Positions 7,180 to 12,616 of a DNA stretch of 13,782 nt are shown in pieces. This DNA is from Gammaproteobacteria bacterium. Its GTDB lineage: Bacteria; Pseudomonadota; Gammaproteobacteria; GCA-001735895. A model generated the notes under the pieces. That model saw nothing but the letters and a program-made list of their open reading frames with translations, was not told the origin of the DNA and did no database searches. The stretch covers positions 1 to 13,782 of the forward strand of contig QIJI01000478.1 of the NCBI GenBank assembly GCA_003231795.1, read 5' to 3'. Position numbers and translations under genes: made by a program. The number at the start of each line of letters is the position of its first letter. The first letter of the stretch is position 1.

Positions 7180-7602
7180 TTAAAACGGCTTCACCACCAC
7201 CAGAATCACAATCGCAACCAAAATCAACACCGGAATTTCATTAAACCAGCGAAACCAGACATGCGAGTGTCGGCATTTATTGCTGGCGAGGTCACGCACA
7301 ATCTTGCCACAGTAGAGATGATAAGCGATCAATAGCGCAATCAGCGCTAACTTGATATGCAACCATAACATTGCGGCGTAAGCAGCCCATCCATAGTCGA
7401 CCAGCAACCAGAAACCGAAGACCAGGGTAAGCGCCATCCACGGCGTGATGAACCGGTACAATTTTCCCTGCATTACAACCAGATGCTGTCTGACGGCCGC
7501 GTCGTCGGTGATTGCATAGTTTACAAACAATCTTGGCAGATAGAAAAGCCCGGCAAACCAGGCAACCATAAACACAATATGAAATGCTTTTACCCAAATC
7601 AC
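7180..7602 (-). CDS. hemJ: Protoporphyrinogen IX oxidase HemJ
   Basis: HemJ is the oxygen-independent membrane form of protoporphyrinogen oxidase, converting protoporphyrinogen IX to protoporphyrin IX before iron insertion. The 140-residue, strongly hydrophobic protein has about four membrane segments (roughly 4-24, 51-70, 76-98 and 121-138). Family residues are visible: H8 in VKAFHIVFMVAWFAGLFYLPRL, R50 followed by FITPWM, LHIKLALI (81-88), AYHLYCGK (93-100) and FRWFNEIP (117-124). The start is GTG, supported by AAAGGA 7 bases upstream. A long imperfect hairpin ends 5 bases before that ribosome binding site. The gene is convergent with ptsP and divergent from argC; the hemJ/argC arrangement is also known in Pseudomonas. 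Confidence 0.94.
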   Translation of the reverse strand: MIWVKAFHIVFMVAWFAGLFYLPRLFVNYAITDDAAVRQHLVVMQGKLYRFITPWMALTLVFGFWLLVDYGWAAYAAMLWLHIKLALIALLIAYHLYCGKIVRDLASNKCRHSHVWFRWFNEIPVLILVAIVILVVVKPF

Positions 7603-7620
7603 TTAACAATCCTTTAGGTA

Positions 7621-7656
7621 TTAATCCGACAACGATATATATTGTTGCCGGGTTAA
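7621..7656. promoter_or_regulatory. 13-bp imperfect hairpin upstream of hemJ, copy 1 of a dispersed repeat
   Basis: The arms are 7621-7633 (ttaatccgacaac) and 7644-7656 (gttgccgggttaa) around a 10-base AT loop. As RNA on the minus strand they pair with 11 Watson-Crick pairs, one G-U and one C-A mismatch. In the hemJ direction the stem ends 5 bases before the AAAGGA ribosome binding site, so it would lie in the hemJ leader if transcription starts upstream of it. Bases 7632-7656 recur at 10542-10566 with 23 of 25 identities. Confidence 0.6.
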
Positions 7657-7720
7657 CAGGTTATAAAATTAACGCCGGAAACAAGCGCAGCTTTCGCATG
7701 GTGGCAACATTCGATCAATG

Positions 7721-7726
7721 TATAAT
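7721..7726 (+). promoter_or_regulatory. argC: Candidate argC -10 box (TATAAT)
   Basis: A perfect TATAAT lies 36 bases before the argC ATG, a sensible distance for a short leader. The sequence 16 to 18 bp upstream (around atggtg) is a poor -35. No clear ArgR box (tandem TGAAT/ATTCA-type sites) was found nearby, so arginine control is not visible here. Confidence 0.45.
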
Positions 7727-7762
7727 GCTGCGTCCTTTTTTGCTAGAAAATAGTCGAGTCAA

Positions 7763-8791
7763 ATGATTAAGGTTGGAATAGTTGGAGGTACCGGATATAC
7801 CGGGGTCGAATTGGTGCGCTTGCTGTTGCGACATCCCGGGGTAACGCTTGAGGTGATTACATCGCGTTCAGAGGCGGGTAAAGATGTGTCTGAACTATTC
7901 CCCAGTTTACGCGGTGAAGTTGAGCTAAAGTTTAGTCAGCCGTCGGTCGAGGCGTATCAGAATTGTGATCTGGTTTTCTTTGCGACACCCAATACGACAG
8001 CCATGACTCAGGCAGAGGAGTTGCTGCAAGCAGGAATCAAGATAATCGACCTGGCTGCGGATTTCAGAATTAAAGACGTCAAAATCTGGGAGCAGTGGTA
8101 CGGTGCTACCCATGCCTGTCCGGCCCTGATCGAGGAGGCGGTCTATGGTTTACCTGAGCTAAATCGTGAGGCAATTCGCAGTGCGAGACTGGTGGCAAAT
8201 CCTGGCTGTCACCCGATATCAGTCATTCTCGCGGTTTTGCCGCTGTTGGCGAATTCAATGATTGATCCCAGGTCGATCATTGCGGACTGCAAATCGGGTG
8301 TCAGCGGAGCAGGGCGAAAGGCGGATCTAGGATTGGCATTTTGTGAGGTCACCGAATCGGTTAAAGCCTACGCTGTTTCCGGACATCGCCATCTTCCGGA
8401 GATTCGTGAAATTCTGAGAATTCTGAATGCAGATGTCGAACTGGTGTTTACCCCGCATCTGGTGCCAATGGTCCGAGGAATACATGCCACTGTGTATGCT
8501 GATGCATTGCAATCGGGAGATTTGGTGCAAACCCTTTATCAAGATTTTTACCGTGATGAGCCCTTCGTCGATGTGATGCCGTCCGGTTCGCATCCAGAAA
8601 CGCGTAGTGTACGAGGCGCCAATGTGTGCCAAATTGCGGTTCATTACCTTGAGCAATCGAATAAATTCGTCGTACTGTCGGTGGAAGATAATTTGGTTAA
8701 AGGTGCCGCCGGGCAGGCGATTCAGAATATGAATCTGATGTTCGGGCTGGACGAGGCCATGGGGCTTGAAAATCCCGGGATGATACCTTGA
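7763..8791 (+). CDS. argC: N-acetyl-gamma-glutamyl-phosphate reductase
   Basis: ArgC performs the third step of arginine synthesis, reducing N-acetylglutamyl-5-phosphate to the semialdehyde with NADPH. The 342-residue protein begins with the Rossmann motif GIVGGTGYTGVEL (5-17) and VITSRSEAG (31-39). It continues with IIDLAADFR (94-102), the catalytic cysteine C149 in NPGCHPI, CKSGVSGAGR (176-185) and GHRHLPEI (207-214), which supplies the catalytic histidine region, and ends with the GSHPETRSVRGANVC block and DNLVKGAAGQA. Two motifs differ from the common form: GCHPI where GCYPT is usual, and ATPNTTAM where ATPHGVA/S is usual. The gene leads a tight plus-strand run; its TGA overlaps the TTG start of the next gene. 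Confidence 0.96.
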   Translation: MIKVGIVGGTGYTGVELVRLLLRHPGVTLEVITSRSEAGKDVSELFPSLRGEVELKFSQPSVEAYQNCDLVFFATPNTTAMTQAEELLQAGIKIIDLAADFRIKDVKIWEQWYGATHACPALIEEAVYGLPELNREAIRSARLVANPGCHPISVILAVLPLLANSMIDPRSIIADCKSGVSGAGRKADLGLAFCEVTESVKAYAVSGHRHLPEIREILRILNADVELVFTPHLVPMVRGIHATVYADALQSGDLVQTLYQDFYRDEPFVDVMPSGSHPETRSVRGANVCQIAVHYLEQSNKFVVLSVEDNLVKGAAGQAIQNMNLMFGLDEAMGLENPGMIP

Positions 8792-9513
8792 GTCAATTAC
8801 ATCGTGGATTTCAGGTTAGGCAGAATAAACCCTGGAAAATATGGCTGGGTCTGGTATTGCTGCTGGGCTTGATGGCCGTGTTGTTTTATCTGGGCCGGGA
8901 ATATCAGGCAAACGAATTATCCCGATTGAAGCTTGAACGGGAAACTCGGGTGAGTCAGATATCGGAATTAGAGAGCCGCAACAGGAAGCTGGTACAGAAA
9001 AATGCTCAACTTGAAGGTATCAGCAAAATTGAGCGGGATGCTTACAAGCTGGCGAATCAAAGCCTGATTAAATTACAACGGGAACTACTCACCCAAAAAG
9101 AAGAACTGGTGTTTTATCGCAGCATTGTTTCACCCAATGACGCGGCACTTAGTGTCAATCTGCAATCCTTCGAGGTTCGTAAAAAGAATAATCAGAGTCA
9201 ATACAGTTATAAAATGATTTTGACTAAAAACGGCAAAGGCACGCAGAAAATCCGTGGCGGCGCCATTGTGTTGATCAGGGGTGAGAGCGGAGGCAGTGTC
9301 AGTGAATTGAAAATGACCGATGTGGCGCTTGAAAATTCCGGAACCGTCACCAAATTCGCATTCAAGTATTTTCAGGTTTTCGAGGGCAATATTGCATTAC
9401 CTGATGGTTTTGAGCCATTTGAGGTTGAAATTCGCATAAAACCAACTACAAAAAAGGTAAAATCATTTTCAGAAACTATTTCATGGGCACGTGTTTTGTC
9501 CGAGGGTGTGTAA
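8788..9513 (+). CDS. Membrane-anchored coiled-coil protein (DUF6776 type)
   Basis: A 241-residue protein with no enzymatic motif. A short basic N-terminus is followed by one membrane helix (about 17-35, WKIWLGLVLLLGLMAVLFYLG), a long charged heptad-like coiled coil (about 41-109) and a beta-rich C-terminal domain (about 110-241) ending in EVEIRIKP-like strands. I take it to be a DUF6776-type protein from its layout and its place between argC and a bactofilin; this was not checked by search. The start is TTG, overlapping the argC stop as TTGA, with GGGA 7 bases upstream; no later in-frame start would keep the membrane helix. It is predicted to face the periplasm. It abuts the bactofilin gene without a gap, so a shared envelope role is plausible. 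Confidence 0.75.
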   Translation: MSQLHRGFQVRQNKPWKIWLGLVLLLGLMAVLFYLGREYQANELSRLKLERETRVSQISELESRNRKLVQKNAQLEGISKIERDAYKLANQSLIKLQRELLTQKEELVFYRSIVSPNDAALSVNLQSFEVRKKNNQSQYSYKMILTKNGKGTQKIRGGAIVLIRGESGGSVSELKMTDVALENSGTVTKFAFKYFQVFEGNIALPDGFEPFEVEIRIKPTTKKVKSFSETISWARVLSEGV

Positions 9514-9960
9514 ATGTTTGGCAAAAAGAAAGGATTTAGTACGGCCCGTATCGATACCCTGATAGGACAGGGCAGCGAAATCAATGGCGACCTGATATTT
9601 TCCGGTGGTTTGCATGTTGATGGCAAAATCAACGGTAACGTTATTGCCGAGGAAGGTAGTACCGCTATTTTAATTCTGAGCGAGTTTGGCCGTATCGAAG
9701 GTGACGTAAAGGTACCCAATATGGTGCTCAACGGAGAAATTGTGGGTGATGTTTATGGCTCAACCCGAGTTGAACTGGCGCCTAAATCACGTATCAAAGG
9801 CAGTGTTTATTACAATTTGATCGAAATGGCGATTGGCGCCGAAGTTAATGGTGGCCTCGTGCACCAGCCGCAGGGAAGTCAATTGCCCAAGCGGCTGGAA
9901 GACAAATCAAATGAACCGGGTAGCAGCAACGATGAACCAGTCGCCGAGAACCACCTGTAA
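9514..9960 (+). CDS. Bactofilin (polymer-forming cytoskeletal protein)
   Basis: Bactofilins assemble without nucleotide into beta-helical filaments at the membrane and position envelope enzymes, for example in stalk or cell-shape formation. The 148-residue protein shows the DUF583 beta-helix core at about residues 10-115, with short repeating turns such as SEINGDLIFSGGLHVDGKINGNV, GRIEGDVKVPNMVLNGEIVGDV and SRIKGSVYYNLIEMAIGAEVNGG. The N-terminal tail MFGKKKG is short and basic, as in membrane-associated bactofilins, and the C-terminal tail is polar and probably disordered. The ATG directly follows the stop of the DUF6776-type gene, with GAGGG 7 bases before it, so the two are co-translated neighbours. 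Anchoring by that coiled-coil membrane protein is an attractive but untested idea. Confidence 0.94.
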   Translation: MFGKKKGFSTARIDTLIGQGSEINGDLIFSGGLHVDGKINGNVIAEEGSTAILILSEFGRIEGDVKVPNMVLNGEIVGDVYGSTRVELAPKSRIKGSVYYNLIEMAIGAEVNGGLVHQPQGSQLPKRLEDKSNEPGSSNDEPVAENHL

Positions 9961-10000
9961 ATGTTATAGTGGTAAGGCTTGACAACTCACGAGTATTTGA
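9961..10000 (+). promoter_or_regulatory. Short spacer before erpA with a small inverted repeat and TTGACA
   Basis: The 40-bp gap has a perfect TTGACA at 9979-9984, but no -10 box lies 16 to 18 bp downstream, so a promoter is not supported. ACCAC (9950-9954) and GTGGT (9969-9973) form an inverted repeat across the bactofilin stop. A full IscR type 2 site was looked for and not found. Confidence 0.3.
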
Positions 10001-10384
10001 ATGAACGTAACTATTGATGCCAATTTTGGTGTGGCGCTCGGATCCAGTTCCGGCGAAACCCTGCTCGAATTTTCCGACTCTGCTGCTAAAAAGCTGAAAG
10101 CAATACAGAGCGAGGAAAGTAATCCGGCGTTGATGCTGCGAGTTTCGGTATACGGCGGAGGATGTTCCGGGTTTCAGTACACCTTTTCGCTTGACCAAGA
10201 GGTTAAGGCTGTGGACAAGACGGTCGAAAAGGATGGCGTATCCTTAATTATCGATCAAACGAGTTATCAGTACCTGGCAGGCTCCGAAGTTGATTACAGC
10301 GAGGGCCTTGAAGGCGCCATGTTTGTGGTTAACAACCCGAACGCGACTTCTACCTGCGGCTGCGGTGCCTCGTTCTCAATTTAA
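10001..10384 (+). CDS. erpA: Iron-sulfur cluster insertion protein ErpA
   Basis: ErpA is an A-type carrier that delivers Fe-S clusters to proteins such as the isoprenoid enzymes IspG/IspH. It shows the A-type core with C55 in GGGCSGFQY and the C-terminal pair C119/C121 in STCGCGASFSI, plus DYSEGLEGAMFVVNNPNA just before. At 127 residues it is 13 longer than the 114-residue E. coli protein, the excess being a non-conserved N-terminus. The ATG is preceded only by a weak GAG; the in-frame GTG at codon 11 has no ribosome binding site either, so the ATG is kept. The gene lies 40 bp after the bactofilin on the same strand. Its last sense codons and stop (TCA ATT TAA) are the first unit of a 14-bp tandem repeat. 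Confidence 0.96.
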   Translation: MNVTIDANFGVALGSSSGETLLEFSDSAAKKLKAIQSEESNPALMLRVSVYGGGCSGFQYTFSLDQEVKAVDKTVEKDGVSLIIDQTSYQYLAGSEVDYSEGLEGAMFVVNNPNATSTCGCGASFSI

Positions 10385-10431
10385 TAATTCCAATTTAACT
10401 ATCCCAATTTAATAATGCCTGTTTAACATTT
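10376..10431 (+). repeat. Four-unit 14-bp tandem repeat starting in the erpA stop region
   Basis: Units at 10376, 10390, 10404 and 10418 read TCAATTTAATAATT, CCAATTTAACTATC, CCAATTTAATAATG and CCTGTTTAACATTT. All share a TTTAA core at the same phase, and the first three share CAATTTAA. The first unit overlaps the erpA Ser-Ile-stop codons. The period is not a multiple of three. It looks like slippage duplication of the gene end or a multi-site protein-binding array. Confidence 0.75.
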
Positions 10432-10619
10432 AGGCCAATTGCGCCCGCGCTCCTACCTGCCTGCTCCAGTTTCCTTTTCACGTTTTATTCGAGTTGTGGC
10501 TCTGTCGCCATGCGACGTTTGCAACCACGCGTTGGCTGAATACGATAACTATTGTTGCCGGGTTAATCAGCAGAGAGTCTGAGAAATGCGGGCTAGAAGC
10601 GGAAGGTTTGATGGATTGG
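10432..10619. other. Intergenic region between convergent erpA and the outer-membrane protein gene
   Basis: No gene is supported here. A pyrimidine-rich plus-strand stretch (about 10443-10490) is followed by a two-tier stem-loop: GTGG (10496-10499) with CCAC (10525-10528) outside and GTCGC-cat-GCGAC (10504-10516) inside. Then comes the second copy of the dispersed element (10542-10566). No T-tract follows any stem on either strand. Confidence 0.55.
10542..10566 (+). repeat. Copy 2 of the dispersed 25-bp element found upstream of hemJ
   Basis: It matches 7632-7656 at 23 of 25 positions, including the exact 16-mer attgttgccgggttaa (10551-10566). The flanking left arm differs from copy 1; here GCTGA (10535-10539) and TCAGC (10567-10571) form a different outer stem around the element. 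Confidence 0.65.
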
Positions 10620-11381
10620 CTAAAAGTTGTAATAGCCGTTAAGAAAGATGCCGTCGTATTCTATCTCGGTATCGAGGTTGTTAATATCATTCAGGTCGAG
10701 TGAAAAGTACTTGTACCCACCTTCAACGCCCAGTCCGTTTCGTGATTCGTAACCGAGCAATACGGTGGAGTCCTGTGCGCTGCTGTCACTGATACCAAGA
10801 TTTATAACATCGGCTTTGATATCGGCACTGAGGTAAAAGCCGCTAAAGGGGAGATTGTATCTGGCCGATAGATACAACAGGGGTATGGTTTCGTCCACAT
10901 CTACGCTGGTTTGCGTGCTTCCGCTGAGCGAAACCTCGCCGTCAATACGCTTCAAATCAACACCTATATCAAGATTCACCCAGTTATCGAGCAATTCGTA
11001 GTAAAGCACGATGTCGTCCTGGCTTAGATCTACGGTGGACGTGACCTGATTGCCTGAATTGAAAGTCACGCCATTGAATTCGATATCGGAGTTCAAGGTA
11101 GAGAGTCCAGTGGAGTCCAGATTGAGACCCTGATAGCGGATGTTGGGCAGCACAGCAATGGGATGTTCCAGAATTAGTACCATGGACCTCTGCGACGGAT
11201 TGTCTACGTTGAGATCATCAACCAGGTCGATACTACTGTCCTCAGAGCTGTTGAAAGAGCGGGAAAGGGACGGCGTCCAGTAACTGGCCCCAATGTTAAG
11301 ACCGATAAACTCTGCCTGGACCGTGCCTGGCGTCAGCGATAGTAATGCTGATGTGACAAAAACACTCCATTTAGGGTACAT
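10620..11381 (-). CDS. Outer-membrane beta-barrel protein, TIGR04219-like
   Basis: A 253-residue secreted protein of unknown function. The N-terminus is a signal peptide (MYPKWSVFVTSALLSL, likely cleaved after VQA at residue 23). The mature part alternates polar and hydrophobic residues in beta strands and ends in GYYNF, the terminal Phe typical of BAM-inserted barrels. Its start IGLNIGASYWTP and overall form resemble the TIGR04219 family of outer-membrane proteins; this is from memory, not search. I chose the ATG at 11381 because GAGGA lies 5 bases upstream; an in-frame GTG at 11393 would add four residues but has no ribosome binding site. It lies 113 bp downstream of anmK on the same strand and may have its own promoter. 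It is convergent with erpA. Confidence 0.8.
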   Translation of the reverse strand: MYPKWSVFVTSALLSLTPGTVQAEFIGLNIGASYWTPSLSRSFNSSEDSSIDLVDDLNVDNPSQRSMVLILEHPIAVLPNIRYQGLNLDSTGLSTLNSDIEFNGVTFNSGNQVTSTVDLSQDDIVLYYELLDNWVNLDIGVDLKRIDGEVSLSGSTQTSVDVDETIPLLYLSARYNLPFSGFYLSADIKADVINLGISDSSAQDSTVLLGYESRNGLGVEGGYKYFSLDLNDINNLDTEIEYDGIFLNGYYNF

Positions 11382-11494
11382 CGAATTCCTCACTGGAAAT
11401 CAGGTAGCGAGTTTAACACCAAGCTCAAGTTTAAGACATGCCGCTGGTCGAAGCGTTCGGTATTTATGTTAACTACGTCACATTTATGCGAAAG
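11382..11494. other. 113-bp gap between anmK and the outer-membrane protein gene
   Basis: No gene and no strong terminator are seen after anmK. On the minus strand the AT-rich hexamer cataaa occurs twice about 20 bp apart, and a ttgagc lies about 44 bp before the start of the outer-membrane gene, but no consensus promoter can be assigned. Read-through from anmK remains possible. Confidence 0.4.
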
Positions 11495-12616
11495 TTAATC
11501 AGCTTCGTACAAGCCGCCCAAAATGCCGCTACGACATGCCTGTGTAACGTCAGGGAGATTTCCGCTTCGTCGCTCGATACGTTCTCGTGCAAGCCAGGCG
11601 AAGGCAATGGCTTCGACATAGTCCGGGTCAACTCCGAGATCCTGGGTGGTTTGTATATTACAGTCTGGAATGGCCCTGGCCAGCCGATCGAGTAGATATG
11701 CATTGTGTACACCGCCGCCACAAATGTAGCAATTCTTTGGTGATGACGGCAGGGTTTTAAGTGCATCAGATATTGTCAGCGCAGTTAATTCTACCAACGT
11801 TGTCTGCAGATCTATCGGGTTGGGGTCGTTATTCAGAAAAGGGTTTAGCCACGCGGGATTAAAATATTCCGTACCGGTAGATTTAGGCAGCCCCTGGGTG
11901 AAGTAACTTTCCTGCGATATCATCTTTTGCAGGAGTGATTCGAGTATCTGCCCGCCGCTGGCCCATTCGCCGGCAGCGTCATAAGCCAAGCCACGATTTT
12001 TCCTTATCCAGTAGTCACATAAGCTGTTGCCGGGTCCGGTATCAAATCCGATTACCGGCTGTTCCTTATCGGCGGGCAGGTAGGTAATGTTTGCGATTCC
12101 GCCTATATTGATTATCGCGCGGTCTTCTTCTGTAGAGTGGAATCGGGCGTTGTGGAAAGCGCTGGCCAGGGGTGCTCCCTGTCCGCCCAGCGCAATGTCT
12201 TTGCGCCTGAAATCGGCAACCGTGGTGATACCGGTTAAGGTCGCTATCCGATTGGGATCCCCCAGTTGCGCGGTATATGCAGATTCGATATCGGGGCGGT
12301 GACGGATCGTTTGCCCATGACATCCCAGGGCTACAATTCTGGAGCGATCCAGTGATGCCAGTTCGAGCACGCGATTAACGGTTTCGGCATAAAGCGTTCC
12401 GAGGTCAGTATCGAGCGTGTAAATGGTGTCAAGGGTCGTGTCGGGAGAATGCGTCAGATTGTGAATGCGTTCGCGCAGCGAGTCATCGTAAGCGGTAGTG
12501 CTGCAATGCAGTACGCAAGGCTCGGTGTCGGCGAAATCAACTACGCTGACATCGATTCCGTCCAGACTGGTGCCCGACATCAGGCCGATGTAAATTTCGC
12601 CCGGGTTTTCGCTCAC
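11495..12616 (-). CDS. anmK: Anhydro-N-acetylmuramic acid kinase
   Basis: AnmK opens and phosphorylates 1,6-anhydro-MurNAc, released during cell-wall turnover, to MurNAc-6-phosphate, feeding peptidoglycan recycling in the cytosol. The 373-residue protein has the ASKHA-kinase phosphate loop GLMSGTSLDGID (11-22), GCHGQTIRHRP (98-108), the catalytic aspartate D140 in DFRRKDIALGGQGAPL, NIGGIANITYL (170-180) and FDTGPGN (191-197). CGGGVHN in the C-terminal part and the ending GGLYEAD are also typical. The start is GTG, overlapping the stop of the M23 peptidase gene as GTGA; no ribosome binding site is close, so translation probably depends on termination-reinitiation. The pairing of a wall hydrolase with a wall-sugar kinase is functionally sensible. 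Confidence 0.96.
   Translation of the reverse strand: MSENPGEIYIGLMSGTSLDGIDVSVVDFADTEPCVLHCSTTAYDDSLRERIHNLTHSPDTTLDTIYTLDTDLGTLYAETVNRVLELASLDRSRIVALGCHGQTIRHRPDIESAYTAQLGDPNRIATLTGITTVADFRRKDIALGGQGAPLASAFHNARFHSTEEDRAIINIGGIANITYLPADKEQPVIGFDTGPGNSLCDYWIRKNRGLAYDAAGEWASGGQILESLLQKMISQESYFTQGLPKSTGTEYFNPAWLNPFLNNDPNPIDLQTTLVELTALTISDALKTLPSSPKNCYICGGGVHNAYLLDRLARAIPDCNIQTTQDLGVDPDYVEAIAFAWLARERIERRSGNLPDVTQACRSGILGGLYEAD

Noticed and set aside
7621..7656. Integron attC-like site (CAAC...GTTG palindrome upstream of hemJ)
   Set aside because: The right arm reads GTTGCCG, which does not fit GTTRRRY, and no integrase or gene cassettes are present.
7657..7762. ArgR operator (ARG boxes) upstream of argC
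   Set aside because: No pair of TGAAT/ATTCA-type 18-bp boxes separated by 3 bp was found.
7584..7766. 60-codon plus-strand frame across the hemJ/argC gap
   Set aside because: It covers the hemJ start, the hairpin and the argC promoter region, and the translation resembles no known protein.
9950..10000. IscR binding site upstream of erpA
   Set aside because: The type 2 pattern (AxxxCC..TAxGG) was tested by eye at each TAxGG-like spot; the left half does not match.
9979..10007. Sigma-70 promoter from the perfect TTGACA before erpA
   Set aside because: The sequence 16 to 18 bp downstream lies at the erpA start codon and does not resemble TATAAT.
10494..10703. 69-codon plus-strand frame starting in the gap after erpA
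   Set aside because: It starts with TTG and overlaps the 3' end of the well-supported outer-membrane protein gene on the other strand; no domain is recognisable.
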